Positions 8,990 to 18,340 of a DNA stretch of 64,000 nt are shown in pieces. The position numbers and the translations under genes were made by a program. The stretch is from positions 186,001-250,000 of the forward strand of contig JAOPKE010000003.1 in assembly GCA_025517465.1 (NCBI GenBank). Reading direction: 5' to 3'. Source of the DNA: Halobacteria archaeon HArc-gm2 (GTDB lineage Archaea > Halobacteriota > Halobacteria > Halobacteriales > Haloarculaceae). Each line of letters opens with the position of its first letter. Positions within the stretch are counted from its first letter, which is position 1. Below the pieces are notes generated by a model. The model did not search any database and was not told the origin of the DNA. It saw nothing but the letters and a program-made list of their open reading frames with translations.

Positions 8990-9649
8990 CTAATCAGATT
9001 CTGCGGCAGGGTTTGCCGGGCCAATTTCTATTGTTGAGTAGTATTCCAATAGATACTCTTTATCACTAATTTCACCGTTAACCCATTTAATTGCCAAATC
9101 ATAAGTGATGTATGCGGTTTCATATAGTCTGCCATCTGTCGAAATTGCGTTGATATTTACTCGTTTTGGAACCCAGCTCTCATCTCTTTGCGATTGATTG
9201 TCGCTAGTATAATATTCAACTCCAGCAGAATATCCAAAGGATATATTCTTTCTTTCCATAGAGATTGTAGAATTGTTGTCTGGATCCTCCATTTCATAAG
9301 TAATTGATATGCTGTCATTAATTGGGTCAGAGCTGCTGTTCGAAATGACAATGCCCTCTTTTTGAAGTCCATCAATATATCCGTCTAAGAATACGGTATA
9401 TTTCTGACTTTTATTAGGATCAGGTGAGTTGTGAGAAGTCGGGCTTGAAACCGATGTTAGAGTGGGAGTTGAGGTAGGAGTATAAGTTGGCCCGATCGTT
9501 GTAGTTTGGCCAGTTTCATCATCCGAATCAGTATTTGGATTTTCCGATACATTGAACCCACTGCACCCTGCTAAAAGGCCCGAAAGCACCAACATTACCA
9601 TGGCTATCTTTACAGTTTTGACCATCTTTCTTGCTGTCGTTTCTGTCAT
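8990..9649 (-). CDS. Secreted lipoprotein, unknown function
   Basis: A 219-residue protein with a basic N terminus, a hydrophobic segment and the lipobox LLAGC at about residues 25-29, so it is predicted to be lipid-anchored outside the membrane. A Thr/Ser/Pro-rich linker (about 45-75) precedes a globular beta-rich domain of no recognised family. Codon use is strikingly AT-rich compared with surrounding genes, which suggests recent acquisition. It starts 16 bases after the PKD gene stop, so the two are probably co-transcribed. Confidence 0.75.
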   Translation of the reverse strand: MTETTARKMVKTVKIAMVMLVLSGLLAGCSGFNVSENPNTDSDDETGQTTTIGPTYTPTSTPTLTSVSSPTSHNSPDPNKSQKYTVFLDGYIDGLQKEGIVISNSSSDPINDSISITYEMEDPDNNSTISMERKNISFGYSAGVEYYTSDNQSQRDESWVPKRVNINAISTDGRLYETAYITYDLAIKWVNGEISDKEYLLEYYSTIEIGPANPAAESD

Positions 9650-9665
9650 ATTATTGGAATCTCCA

Positions 9666-10778
9666 TTAATTCATGTATCTTTGAGTAGATGGCGGTGGAC
9701 TCGCTGGTTCTATTGGGGGTAGAGATGTTTCACCTGAGTCATCATCAGAAGATTCGTCTCCATCTGAGGATTCAGAACTAGATTCATCACTACCAAAGCC
9801 AAGAGAGGACGAATCTGATCCCCATCCGTTGAAGGAATCATCGTATGAATTTTCAAAACTGTTCAAGTTAGATTGAGTGACTAAATTCCGTGTAGGAGCG
9901 CCATTTGAGGATTCTTCAAACGTTTCTACCTGTCTTGGAGTCATCATCTGAACGATTCTTCCCGCGGTATTGTCGTACAAATCCAGCCCTTCCTCGCCGT
10001 TCTGTTCCAGCACTCGGTCTTCGTAGATCATGTCGGCGTCGCCTTCACCGGTACAGCCGATGAACTCGCCGTCGAAGCCGAAGTACGGTGACCCGCCGTC
10101 GGGACAGTGCTCGTAGTCACTGTAACCGCCGAGGACAGTACTGGAATCGACGTAGACGAGGCGCGACGTGGTTTGCGAGTACCCCTTCATGTCGAGAACG
10201 GTGGCGTTGAGCCGGTAGGGTTTCGTCTCGGAGAACGAGTGATTGATCGTCACGGTCTCGTTCTCGCCGGAGAGGTCGACCGTCCGTTCGACCGAGCCGT
10301 TCTCGATCCAGTACAACTGGCTGAGGTTGGCGCTGCCGGCCGAGGCGTTGACAACGAACGATGTCTGCGAGTCCGGTGTCGTCTCTCCCGGCCCCAGAAT
10401 ACCCACCGACGGACCGCTCGACTCCTCGACAGTGACGTAGAGGGTGTCGGTCCGGGTCGCGCCGTCGTCGTCGGTGACGGTGAGATTCACGGTGTAGTTG
10501 CCGGTTTCGCTGGGCGTGAACTGCGTCCGGACGCTGGCGTCGTCGGCGGTGTCGACGGTCGCCCCGTTCGGACCGGTAATCTCCCACGACACGGTGGCGA
10601 GAGAGCCGTCGGGGTCCACCGAGCCGCCGGCGTCGAGGTAGACCGTGGTGCCGTTGTCGACGGTCTGGTCGAGGCCGGCCTCCGCGAGCGGGGGTTCGTT
10701 CCCGTCCGCGGCACTGGCGCCGGCGAACAGCACCGCTATCGCGACGACTACCAAGACGGTGACCCCCAGCCGTGCCAT
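9666..10778 (-). CDS. Secreted PKD-domain protein with low-complexity tail
   Basis: A 370-residue protein with a signal peptide (VTVLVVVAIAVLFAGASA). A PKD domain follows at about residues 28-118 (PPLAEAGLDQTVDNGTTVYL; GNYTVNLTVTDDDGATRTDT), then a second Ig-like domain to about 215. The C-terminal third is Ser/Asp/Gly-rich and ends in a Pro-rich stretch. PKD domains mediate protein or carbohydrate contacts at the cell surface. GC content falls sharply at about 9960-9970, so the 3' 300 bases resemble the downstream lipoprotein gene rather than the 5' part. No C-terminal anchor is evident. Confidence 0.8.
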   Translation of the reverse strand: MARLGVTVLVVVAIAVLFAGASAADGNEPPLAEAGLDQTVDNGTTVYLDAGGSVDPDGSLATVSWEITGPNGATVDTADDASVRTQFTPSETGNYTVNLTVTDDDGATRTDTLYVTVEESSGPSVGILGPGETTPDSQTSFVVNASAGSANLSQLYWIENGSVERTVDLSGENETVTINHSFSETKPYRLNATVLDMKGYSQTTSRLVYVDSSTVLGGYSDYEHCPDGGSPYFGFDGEFIGCTGEGDADMIYEDRVLEQNGEEGLDLYDNTAGRIVQMMTPRQVETFEESSNGAPTRNLVTQSNLNSFENSYDDSFNGWGSDSSSLGFGSDESSSESSDGDESSDDDSGETSLPPIEPASPPPSTQRYMN

Positions 10779-10805
10779 CGTACGTCCAGTTGGTCCCGGA
10801 TTGGG

Positions 10806-10817
10806 TTATAAAATTTC
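10806..10817 (-). promoter_or_regulatory. TATA box of the PKD-protein/lipoprotein operon
   Basis: On the minus strand ATTTTATAACCC lies about 28-39 bases before the PKD gene ATG, consistent with an archaeal TATA box and a leader of only a few bases. Confidence 0.55.
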
Positions 10818-11035
10818 GGTTCGTGTCTGGGAAATTAATAGGTGCTCGTTCCCGACGAGAGAGGACGCTCTGATGGGGTCGTGCGAACGGAGTCCCGTCG
10901 TAGCGGGAGCTACGGTCCCCGAGAGCGATGGCTGTGACTCGGTGGCAGGAGCGGGTGGTCGAAACACGAAGGCTTTTGGCTCGCGCTGTCGGATTCTGGA
11001 GCAATGACCGCCGGTAGCGCGACGAGGTGGGCCAC

Positions 11036-12019
11036 ATGACGCGCCACCTCACGGAGATAACCGTCGTCGGCGAGGACGACACTGGCCTCATCGCGGAGGT
11101 CACCTCGCTGCTGTTCGAGCGAAGCATCAACATCGAGGACCTGGACCAGGCCGTCCGCGAGGGCGTGTTCCGGATGACGATGCACGTGGACACCGAGGGG
11201 ATGGTCTGCACGGAGGAGAAACTCCGGGAGGACCTCGACGAACTCGGGGACAACCTCGGCGTCGACGTCCAGGTTCGCTTCCCAGCCGAGCGCGAGACCC
11301 AGTCGATCGCCGTCCTCGTCACGAAGGAGAGTCACTGCCTGGAGGCGCTGTTCGAGGCGTGGGCAAGCGGCGACCTGGAGGCCGACATCGACGTCGTCAT
11401 CGGCAACCACTCCGACCTCCAGCCGCTCGCCGAGAAGTACGACGTCCCCTTCCACGACATCGGCGACGAGAAGGGGACCCCCGACGAGGACGAACTGCTG
11501 GACCTGCTGGCCGAGTACAACGCGGACCTGATCGTCCTCGCGCGCTACATGCGCATCCTCAGCCCCGACGTCGTCTTCCGGTACGAGAGCCGGATCATCA
11601 ACGTCCATCCGAGCCTGTTGCCCTCGTTCCCGGGCGCCTCGGCGTACATGCAGGCCATCGAGGAGGGCGTCCGAATCGCCGGCGTCACCGCCCACTACGT
11701 GACGACGGACCTCGACCAGGGCCCGATCATCACTCAGCGGGCGTTCAACGTTCCCGACGACGCCAGTGAGGAGGAGCTCCAGCAGATCGGCCAGCCCCTG
11801 GAAGCCGAGGCGCTGCTGGAGGGCATCAGACTCCACCTCGCCGACGAGGTCACCGTCCACCGCGGCCGGACCAAGCTCCGGGACGCCGACGACGTCGACG
11901 CCCAGCTGGGAGCACCCGCCGAACTCGACGATATCAATCCAGACCGACCCATCGACGGGCTCGGCGAGTTCGTCGCGGGAGCGGACGACGAGGACGCCGA
12001 GGTCGAAGCGGACGACTAG
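11036..12019 (+). CDS. purU: Formyltetrahydrofolate deformylase
   Basis: A 327-residue protein with an N-terminal ACT domain (about 1-85, ITVVGEDDTGLIAEVTSLLF) and a formyltransferase-fold hydrolase domain (about 90-280). The latter has the family signature INVHPSLLPSFPGASAYMQA and the catalytic Asp region TTDLDQGPII. It hydrolyses 10-formyl-THF to formate and THF, balancing one-carbon pools and supplying formate for purines. The acidic C-terminal extension of about 45 residues goes beyond bacterial PurU. ATG at 11036 is preferred over a GTG three codons earlier. Confidence 0.93.
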   Translation: MTRHLTEITVVGEDDTGLIAEVTSLLFERSINIEDLDQAVREGVFRMTMHVDTEGMVCTEEKLREDLDELGDNLGVDVQVRFPAERETQSIAVLVTKESHCLEALFEAWASGDLEADIDVVIGNHSDLQPLAEKYDVPFHDIGDEKGTPDEDELLDLLAEYNADLIVLARYMRILSPDVVFRYESRIINVHPSLLPSFPGASAYMQAIEEGVRIAGVTAHYVTTDLDQGPIITQRAFNVPDDASEEELQQIGQPLEAEALLEGIRLHLADEVTVHRGRTKLRDADDVDAQLGAPAELDDINPDRPIDGLGEFVAGADDEDAEVEADD

Positions 12020-12104
12020 GCCAGGGAGGGCCGCTCGCAAGAGCGTGCCCGACCCCGTAGTCGGACGGTTCGCAGAGGCGGACGACTAACCGCTGGACGA
12101 CGAC

Positions 12105-12500
12105 TTATTCTCCGAGGGCGAAGTAACGGTCCCGGTGGCGCCGGCAACCCGGATTGAATGCCGCTCCGCACTCGGGACAGCTGTCGTCGCAGTCGAGGTA
12201 CGCGTCGACCGACAGCGTCACGCCGCAGCCACCGCAGAGGACCGCGGGCCGGTCGAACCGATCCGGCGAGATTCGCTCGGGCTCGTGATCGGTGACCGTC
12301 TCGTGGCAGCGGAAACACGGGTAGTAACAGTCACAACAGGCGAACCGTATCGCGACCACGTCGCGGTCCGAGTCGTAGTGGTCGCAGCGGGTCGCAGGGT
12401 CGACGGCGACGCCGCGAAGCGGGACGGAGAACCGGTCGTCAGCGTCCGGGGGCGCCGTGGTTCGCCGACGAGTGCCGTTCACGTCCGTGTGGTCAGTCAT
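12105..12500 (-). CDS. CHY zinc finger protein
   Basis: A 131-residue protein whose residues of about 28-120 carry a CHY-type zinc-binding pattern: RGVAVDPATRCDHYDSDRDV, then FACCDCYYPCFRCHE, CGGCG and CPECGAAFNPGCRRH. Single-domain CHY proteins occur in haloarchaea and fungi (Hot13-like). The molecular role is unproven; redox or metal handling has been suggested for relatives. It is convergent with purU and 45 bases downstream of purC on the same strand. Confidence 0.88.
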   Translation of the reverse strand: MTDHTDVNGTRRRTTAPPDADDRFSVPLRGVAVDPATRCDHYDSDRDVVAIRFACCDCYYPCFRCHETVTDHEPERISPDRFDRPAVLCGGCGVTLSVDAYLDCDDSCPECGAAFNPGCRRHRDRYFALGE

Positions 12501-12545
12501 AGATTGCTGTCGTCCCCCTGAAGAGCGAGATAGCCGCCGTCGAAC

Positions 12546-13625
12546 TCAGAGGTCCCCGACCGTCTCGACGGCGTCGTCGAGCGACGGCGCGTCGAACACC
12601 GCACGGCCGACGTACGCGTTCGTTCCGGCACAGTAGAGATCACGAGCGGCCTGGATCACCCCCCCATCGAGCGGTTCGGGCGACTGCTCGCACAGCGACT
12701 TCCAGTCGGCGACGCCCTCGGCGTCGGCGCGTTCCTTGGCCTCACCGACGGCAGCGACCCAGTCAGGCTGGGTCCGTTTGTGGTACTGGCGGACGACCTC
12801 CTTCGAGACCTGCTGACCGTCGTAGGCGAAGCGGTTCTCGTCGAAGGTGCCGACGACGTCCGCGACGCGAATCTCGCCCTGGTAGTTGAGACACTCGATC
12901 TTGCCGTCCTGGTGGACGAGGCCGGCCTCGGCGGCCTGCTCGGTGACGACGCGGTTGACCTCACGGGCGACCGCTTCCAGGTCGTCGACGTCGGCGACAC
13001 CGGCGATACGGTCGGCCTCCGCTCGGTCGAGATAGCGGTCCTGCTCCTCGTACTTCGTGGAGAACTCGACGATGGGGTCGTCCAGTTCGACGGTCTCGTC
13101 GGGCCACTCGTCGAGGTCGAGGCCGTGGTCGGCGGGGTCGGTGCGGGAGCGTAGCGAGGAGCCGACGCCGACCCGGTTCCGGAAGACGATCTCCAGGGGG
13201 ACCAGGTAGTTATCGCCGGCGTCGGCGTGGTAGGCGTCGTAGGCGTAGCTCCCGTCTTCGAAGGGGAGGTCGGGCACCTGCGTGAGTTCGATGGCCATCT
13301 CCCGGGGCGCGACGCCGTCGTCGAGGGCCGCGTCGAGCGAGACGGTCTCGCCGACTCGCGGTTCGTCACCGCTCGCGCGTTCGGAGGCGCGTGGCGCCTC
13401 CCCGTCGACCACGACGCCATCGTAGTGCGTGGGGACTCCCTCGTCCACCAGCAGTTCGAAGTTGAACGCGCCCATGGTACACAGCGAGGCGCCCTTGTCG
13501 GGAATCTCGTCGGGCATCTTCCCCCAGTCGAAGACGGAGTAGTCGTCGGTGAAGACGAACGCGCCCCGGCCGAGGTCGGCGGCGGTGGCGGGTTCGTCCA
13601 CGCGGAACTCCTTCACAGAGGTCAT
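12546..13625 (-). CDS. purC: Phosphoribosylaminoimidazole-succinocarboxamide synthase
   Basis: A 359-residue SAICAR synthetase, which condenses CAIR with aspartate in purine synthesis. Supporting motifs include [20 protein letters not shown] near the N terminus, [17 protein letters not shown] in the middle, and [12 protein letters not shown], corresponding to the family's signature region. It is longer than bacterial PurC (about 240) because of haloarchaeal insertions. The start at MTSVKEFRV is chosen; an upstream Met would add nine unrelated residues. It is divergent from the antiporter gene. Confidence 0.93.
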   Translation of the reverse strand: MTSVKEFRVDEPATAADLGRGAFVFTDDYSVFDWGKMPDEIPDKGASLCTMGAFNFELLVDEGVPTHYDGVVVDGEAPRASERASGDEPRVGETVSLDAALDDGVAPREMAIELTQVPDLPFEDGSYAYDAYHADAGDNYLVPLEIVFRNRVGVGSSLRSRTDPADHGLDLDEWPDETVELDDPIVEFSTKYEEQDRYLDRAEADRIAGVADVDDLEAVAREVNRVVTEQAAEAGLVHQDGKIECLNYQGEIRVADVVGTFDENRFAYDGQQVSKEVVRQYHKRTQPDWVAAVGEAKERADAEGVADWKSLCEQSPEPLDGGVIQAARDLYCAGTNAYVGRAVFDAPSLDDAVETVGDL

Positions 13626-13742
13626 TGGCGAAGGCTCTCGGGCCCGGACCAAAGACGTTTCTCACTCGCGGTTCCGCTCCGTCCGCGCGCACTGGCCGCC
13701 GTCCCAAAACAGCTATTCGGCTGGTCTGACCAGTGTGACGCC

Positions 13743-14774
13743 ATGGCTGGATCGACCGCCTTCGCAGCGGGGATCGTCGTGGTCGCGACCGGGGCCGTCT
13801 GGCTCGGGAGCGCCTGGCTAGAGGGTGCCAGCGAGGATCTCTCGGGGTACTACGGCCTCCCGCAGGTCGTCCAGGGATCCATCGTCGCCGCGGTCGGGTC
13901 GAGCTTTCCGGAGCTGGCGACGGTCGTCTTCTCCGCGGTCCTCACGGAATCGCTCGGGCTCGGTGCCGGCGCCATCGTCGGCTCGGCTATCTTCAACATC
14001 CTCGTCATCCCGGCGCTCGCCGGCATCTCGACCGAGGAGGACATCGAGGCCAACCGGACGCTCGTGTACAAGGAAGCCCAGTTCTACATGCTCGCCGTCT
14101 CCGCGCTGGTGATCACCTTCGCGATGGCGGTCATCTACAACCCCGATACGACCGTCGACTACATCGCCGGGACGCTCACCCGCCCACTGGCGCTGATCCC
14201 GCTCGGTCTCTACGGGCTCTACCTCTTTATCCAGGCCCAGGACACGGCCGACTACGTCGCCGATCCGTCCGCCAGCGAGGGGGTCGACGTCGGTCGGCAG
14301 TGGGGTTTCCTGCTGGCCGGACTGGTCGTCATCCTGGTGGCCGTCCACGAACTCGTCGGCGCAGTGGAGACGCTCGGGACGGTCGCCGGCGTCCCGGAGT
14401 TCATCATGGGCGTGACCGTGCTCGCGGCCGCGACGAGCCTCCCCGACGCGCTGGTGAGCGTCCGGGCCGCCCGCGACGACCGCGGCGTCGCCTCGCTGGC
14501 GAACGTCCTCGGGTCGAACACCTTCGACCTGCTCGTCGCCATCCCCGTCGGCGTCCTCATCGTCGGCCAGTGGTCGTTCAACTTCGCGCTCGCCGTCCCG
14601 ATGTTCGCCGTCCTGACGCTGGCGACGGTCCTGCTGTTCACCGTCCTCCGGACCGAGCTCGCCCTCTCGACGGCCGAATCGGTCGCCTTGCTGGTCGCTT
14701 ACGGGCTCTTCGTCGCGTGGGTCGTCCTCGAAACCGCGACGAGCGTCGTCGACTACCTCCCCGCCGGCGGGTGA
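13743..14774 (+). CDS. Sodium:calcium antiporter (CaCA family)
   Basis: A 343-residue membrane protein with about ten helices and two inverted alpha repeats: GSSFPELATVVFSAVLTESL with GAGAIVGSAIFNILVIPALAG, and AATSLPDALVSVRAARDDRG with LANVLGSNTFDLLVAIPVGV. These GSSxPE and GSNxFD patterns define the cation-binding core of Na+/Ca2+ exchangers. It probably exports Ca2+ using the Na+ gradient. The start is an ATG after an intergenic region shared with divergent purC. Confidence 0.93.
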   Translation: MAGSTAFAAGIVVVATGAVWLGSAWLEGASEDLSGYYGLPQVVQGSIVAAVGSSFPELATVVFSAVLTESLGLGAGAIVGSAIFNILVIPALAGISTEEDIEANRTLVYKEAQFYMLAVSALVITFAMAVIYNPDTTVDYIAGTLTRPLALIPLGLYGLYLFIQAQDTADYVADPSASEGVDVGRQWGFLLAGLVVILVAVHELVGAVETLGTVAGVPEFIMGVTVLAAATSLPDALVSVRAARDDRGVASLANVLGSNTFDLLVAIPVGVLIVGQWSFNFALAVPMFAVLTLATVLLFTVLRTELALSTAESVALLVAYGLFVAWVVLETATSVVDYLPAGG

Positions 14775-14921
14775 GAGCGGCCCTGGAAAGCCCTCGTTTG
14801 TCCGCACTAGGGTCGGACAATCCCCAGCACGCGAGCGTTCTCGTCCCCCTACTCGGCCCGGCTGTGGCGCGTCTCGCTCAACGGACCCGCTAACAATAGG
14901 CCGGTGGCCCCATGCCCGGGT

Positions 14922-15608
14922 ATGCATCGAGCGAAATCGACAGTCGTCGCCGTCGCCGTCCTGCTCACGACCGCGATCGCCGCGCCCGCGCTGGTCGGAA
15001 CCGTCGCCGCACAAGAACAGGGCCAGCAGATCGGCGAGTGTACGACCATCAACGAGTCCGGAACGTACGAACTGAACAGGTCCATCGGCGTGAACGACTC
15101 GGCGAACGAGGCCGCCGTCAGCGACGACGGATCCACCGACGTCGTCGCCACGTCCGGGGATTCGAACGAGACAGCCCTCCCGGCCGAGACCGGCGTCGTC
15201 GCAGCCGACGCGAACGCGAGCGCCTGCATCGCCGTCGAAGCCAGCGACGTCACCCTCGACGGCAACGGCTACACTGTCGACGGGAGCGACGCGAGCGCGC
15301 TGAATCTCTCCGGGGCCGAGACGGTCGACGCGGTGAACGCCTCTGACGGTGCGAACGCCTCGGCAGACACCAACGAATCGGTCGTCAACGGCGTCGTCGT
15401 CCGCCCGGAGACCGAGAACGGCACCGTCTCCAACGTCACCATCAGCAACGTGACCGTCCAGCACTGGTACGTCGGCGTGTACGTGCAGAACGCGGACGGC
15501 GTGACGCTCCGCAACGTGACCATGGCGAACAACACGGTGCCCGGCTTCCGCCTGGACAACTCCACCGGCCTGTCGATCCAGAACGTGAACCAGACCGCGG
15601 CCCAGTGA
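14922..15608 (+). CDS. Secreted right-handed beta-helix protein (NosD-like)
   Basis: A 228-residue exported protein: signal peptide VVAVAVLLTTAIAAPALVGTVAA, then a beta-helix pattern. Typical elements are CTTINESGTYELNRSI, CIAVEASDVTLDGNGYTVDG and repeated NVTISNVTV / TLRNVTMANNT rungs. This is the pectate-lyase/NosD type of fold found in many haloarchaeal surface proteins; no catalytic residues are evident. It is short, with only five or six visible rungs and no C-terminal anchor or PGF motif. It lies upstream of cofH but has a separate promoter. Confidence 0.78.
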   Translation: MHRAKSTVVAVAVLLTTAIAAPALVGTVAAQEQGQQIGECTTINESGTYELNRSIGVNDSANEAAVSDDGSTDVVATSGDSNETALPAETGVVAADANASACIAVEASDVTLDGNGYTVDGSDASALNLSGAETVDAVNASDGANASADTNESVVNGVVVRPETENGTVSNVTISNVTVQHWYVGVYVQNADGVTLRNVTMANNTVPGFRLDNSTGLSIQNVNQTAAQ

Positions 15609-15645
15609 AACTGACGGAAAACCAGTCGTTTCCGGCTTCCCGCAC

Positions 15646-15654
15646 GTTTTTACC
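15646..15654 (+). promoter_or_regulatory. TATA box of cofH
   Basis: GTTTTTACC sits about 26-32 bases before the cofH ATG, consistent with a leaderless transcript. The T run may also terminate the upstream beta-helix gene. Confidence 0.5.
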
Positions 15655-15677
15655 GTGGTCACCGTACACAGAGGCAG

Positions 15678-17039
15678 ATGTCGGACGCCTCACGGTCGCC
15701 GAACGTCCCCCGCGACGAGTTCGACTTCCGTCACCGGCCGGAGACGGACCAGTCTTTCGAGAACGCGCTGGCGAAGGTCCGCGACGGCGAGCGCCTGACG
15801 GTCGACGACGGCGTCGAATTGCTGACGACGGGCACGGACCACCAGGGGATCGACCCCGTCCGGAAAGAACAGGTACTGGAGGCCGCAGACCGCCGCCGCG
15901 CCGAGGTGGTCGGCGACGAGGTGACCTTCGTCGCGAACCTGAACAACAACGTCACCACCGCGTGCAACACCGGCTGCCTGTTCTGTAACTTCAAGGACCG
16001 CTCGGAGCAGTTCCGCTCGGCGAACGACGAGGATCACGGAGGCTTCACCAAGACGCCAGCGGAGTCCCGCCGGATCGTCGCGGACGCCCTGGAGACGGGC
16101 ATCTACGAAGTGACCTCCGTCTCGGGGCTCCACCCCGCCTTCGCGCTGGACGACGAACACCGCGAAATCCTGGAGGCGAGCGACCGCGAGGACCTGAACT
16201 ACCGCCCGCCCGCCGAGTACGACGTCGACCCGGGCACCTACTGCGAGCAGATGGAGGCCATGTCCGTCGGCGGCGTCCACCTCCACTCGATGACGCCCGA
16301 AGAGGCCTACCACGCCCGCCGCGGCACCGACTGGAGCTACGAGGAGGTGTACGGCCGCCTGAAGGACGCGGGCCTCGATTCGGTACCCGGCACCGCCGCC
16401 GAGATCCTCGTCGACGAGGTTCGCGCGGAAATCTGTCCCGGGAAGATCCGCACCGACGAGTGGCTGGAGGCAATGGAAGCGGCCGCCAGCGTCGGGCTCC
16501 CGATGACCTCCACGATCATGTACGGCCACGTTGAGAACGAGATGCACCGCGTCATGCACCTCGAACGTCTCCGGGAACTTCAGGACCGGACGGGGAACAT
16601 CACCGAGTTCGTCCCCCTGTCGTTCATCCACCCCGATACGCCGCTGTTCGAGCGCGGCATGGTCTCCGGCGGCGCGACGACGGCCGAGGACGAACTGATG
16701 ATCGCCGTCTCGCGACTCTTCCTCGACAATATCGACCACATCCAGTCGTCGTGGGTGAAATACGGCGACGAGCAGGGTCTGAAGATGCTCTCCTGCGGCG
16801 CCGACGACTTCATGGGGACCATCCTCTCCGAGGAGATAACCAAGCGCGCGGGCGGGGGCTACGGCGAGGCCCGCTCCTTCGCGGAGTACGTCGAGATGAT
16901 ATCGGCCATCGGCCGGACGCCCGTCGAACGCTCGACGGACTACGAGCAGCGCCGCCGAATCGACCCCGACGACCCACCCTTCGGGCCGGAACTCGGACCC
17001 CAGGCTGACGGGATGCCGCTGGTCGAGCGAGAGAAATGA
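15678..17039 (+). CDS. cofH: FO synthase subunit 2 (5-amino-6-(D-ribitylamino)uracil--L-tyrosine 4-hydroxyphenyl transferase)
   Basis: A 453-residue radical SAM enzyme. The cluster motif is C96-N-T-G-C100-L-F-C103, the CX3CX2C pattern. The region YGHVENEMHRVMHLERLREL and the EFVPLSFIHPDTPL segment identify CofH rather than CofG or MqnC. With CofG it makes the deazaflavin FO of coenzyme F420 from tyrosine and the ribityl-uracil intermediate. cofG lies about 2 kb downstream on the opposite strand, with a paralogous membrane-protein triplet between them. Confidence 0.95.
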   Translation: MSDASRSPNVPRDEFDFRHRPETDQSFENALAKVRDGERLTVDDGVELLTTGTDHQGIDPVRKEQVLEAADRRRAEVVGDEVTFVANLNNNVTTACNTGCLFCNFKDRSEQFRSANDEDHGGFTKTPAESRRIVADALETGIYEVTSVSGLHPAFALDDEHREILEASDREDLNYRPPAEYDVDPGTYCEQMEAMSVGGVHLHSMTPEEAYHARRGTDWSYEEVYGRLKDAGLDSVPGTAAEILVDEVRAEICPGKIRTDEWLEAMEAAASVGLPMTSTIMYGHVENEMHRVMHLERLRELQDRTGNITEFVPLSFIHPDTPLFERGMVSGGATTAEDELMIAVSRLFLDNIDHIQSSWVKYGDEQGLKMLSCGADDFMGTILSEEITKRAGGGYGEARSFAEYVEMISAIGRTPVERSTDYEQRRRIDPDDPPFGPELGPQADGMPLVEREK

Positions 17040-17054
17040 TTAATTGACAGGAGT
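17040..17054 (+). promoter_or_regulatory. Promoter box repeated upstream of first membrane paralog
   Basis: TTAATTGACAGGAGT starts immediately after the cofH stop and 30 bases before the next ATG. The same 15-mer with one change occurs before the second paralog, which marks it as a shared TATA/BRE promoter element. Confidence 0.6.
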
Positions 17055-17069
17055 CGGAATCGGCGCCCG

Positions 17070-17465
17070 ATGCCCGATCCCCTCCACGCCGCCCTCCAAG
17101 AACGAACGATGCTGGGTTCCGTTCTCGGCTGGGCGACCGTTGCCGGCATATTCTGGCTCATGCTCGACGGTGCGCTGGTCCAGGTCGCACTCGTCGTCGC
17201 ACTCCTCTTCAGTATCGATTCGATCGACGTCCTGCGCGACGTCTACGGGTTCAGTTCCGCTATCAAGCCGCTCGTCGTCGGCATCGTCGGCCTCGCCAGT
17301 ATCGGCGCGATACTGTCCCTGGAATCGGTGGCGATGTTCGACGAGCCAGGAGGAACGTGGCGGTTCCTGTTCTTCGCTGCCCTCACCGCTGCCGCCTGCT
17401 GGATCCTGTACGACGGCGTTCGACGACTCCGCCGCGAAGGCATCTGGTCAGACGACGCCGGATAG
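17070..17465 (+). CDS. Four-helix membrane protein, short paralog without winged helix
   Basis: A 131-residue protein with four hydrophobic helices. Its layout aligns with the N-terminal halves of the next two genes: a first helix near LGWATVAGIFWLML, a YGF/YDL turn before AIKPLVVGIVGLASIG, and a last helix ending WILYDGVRRLRREG. The matching segments in the neighbours are LKSLAVGAVA and WFLFDAVQVVRHDG. Unlike them it stops after the membrane domain, so it lacks the DNA-binding part. Function unknown. It may be a partner or modulator of the full-length paralogs. Confidence 0.72.
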   Translation: MPDPLHAALQERTMLGSVLGWATVAGIFWLMLDGALVQVALVVALLFSIDSIDVLRDVYGFSSAIKPLVVGIVGLASIGAILSLESVAMFDEPGGTWRFLFFAALTAAACWILYDGVRRLRREGIWSDDAG

Positions 17466-17518
17466 CGCCGCGGCTCTATCGTCGTCGGGGAACGCGGCTG
17501 GTGTCGCGAAGGAAACGG

Positions 17519-17533
17519 TTAATTGACACGAGT
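17519..17533 (+). promoter_or_regulatory. Promoter box upstream of second membrane paralog
   Basis: TTAATTGACACGAGT is identical at 14 of 15 bases to the element before the first paralog, and is likewise 30 bases before the ATG. Confidence 0.6.
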
Positions 17534-17548
17534 GAGAGGCAACGATCG

Positions 17549-18229
17549 ATGGCAGACGCCCTCCAGAGCACCCTTCGTGACCGGGTAGACCCCGGGTTAC
17601 TGTTGCATGGGATCGCCTATGCCGGTGCTCTCTACTGGCAACTCCGAACGTCGCCAACACCGTTGAGGGACCTCATCGTCATCGTCGCCGGCGTCACCGT
17701 CGTCGTCGCGATCATCGTTCTGGCGAGTTGGCTGACCGAGACGTACGACCTGCAGTCAGCGCTCAAGTCACTCGCTGTCGGCGCGGTCGCGACGACGTAC
17801 GGCGCCGCCCTGTTCGTCTTCGGCGATATCCCGCCGGCCGTCTCCGTCGGATTGCTCGTCGTCGGCGTGTGGTTCCTCTTCGACGCCGTCCAGGTCGTCC
17901 GACACGACGGCCTGGACGCCGACGAGCGCGGTCCCCCAGACCGACCCGGCGTCCCTCGCGACGACGTCGCCCGGAACGTCGACTACGCGCTGCGCGACAG
18001 GCCCAGAACGAAGCGCGAACTCTGCGACGAACTCGACCTCGACGTGGCGGCCGTCGACGACGCCCTGGCGACGCTCGACGAGCGGCGCGTGCTCACCCGC
18101 CAGGGGAGCGAACTCAGGACCAGTCGGACGCCAGTCGAAGAGCCGGGTTCCGTCGCCAGGATTCGGCGCGAAGTCAGACGGGGCGCCAGCCGCCTGGCGC
18201 GTCCGGTCACCGTGGAGTTGCAGGGCTGA
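17549..18229 (+). CDS. Membrane protein with C-terminal winged-helix domain (paralog 2)
   Basis: A 226-residue protein. Residues of about 15-120 form four membrane helices (LIVIVAGVTVVVAIIVLASW; ALKSLAVGAVATTYGAALFV; VSVGLLVVGVWFLFDAV). Residues of about 140-195 read as a winged helix: NVDYALRDRPRTKRELCDEL, then LDVAAVDDALATLDERRVLT and a wing. The tail (RRGASRLARPVTVELQG) is conserved in the next gene. It may be a membrane-tethered one-component regulator; ligand and targets are unknown. It has its own promoter, so it is a tandem duplicate rather than an operon member. Confidence 0.75.
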   Translation: MADALQSTLRDRVDPGLLLHGIAYAGALYWQLRTSPTPLRDLIVIVAGVTVVVAIIVLASWLTETYDLQSALKSLAVGAVATTYGAALFVFGDIPPAVSVGLLVVGVWFLFDAVQVVRHDGLDADERGPPDRPGVPRDDVARNVDYALRDRPRTKRELCDELDLDVAAVDDALATLDERRVLTRQGSELRTSRTPVEEPGSVARIRREVRRGASRLARPVTVELQG

Positions 18230-18340
18230 ACGGTCGGCTGGGACGGCGTGTTACGCCGGATTCTCGCCCGTCCGAAGCTCCGACCGGTAGCGCTCGGTGC
18301 GGACCTCGCCGATCGAAATCGGGCGGCATCTCGACGGAAA

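Noticed and set aside
13818-15662. Long minus-strand open frame opposite the antiporter and beta-helix genes
   Set aside because: It spans two well-supported plus-strand genes and their gap, and its composition is that of a GC-driven shadow frame.
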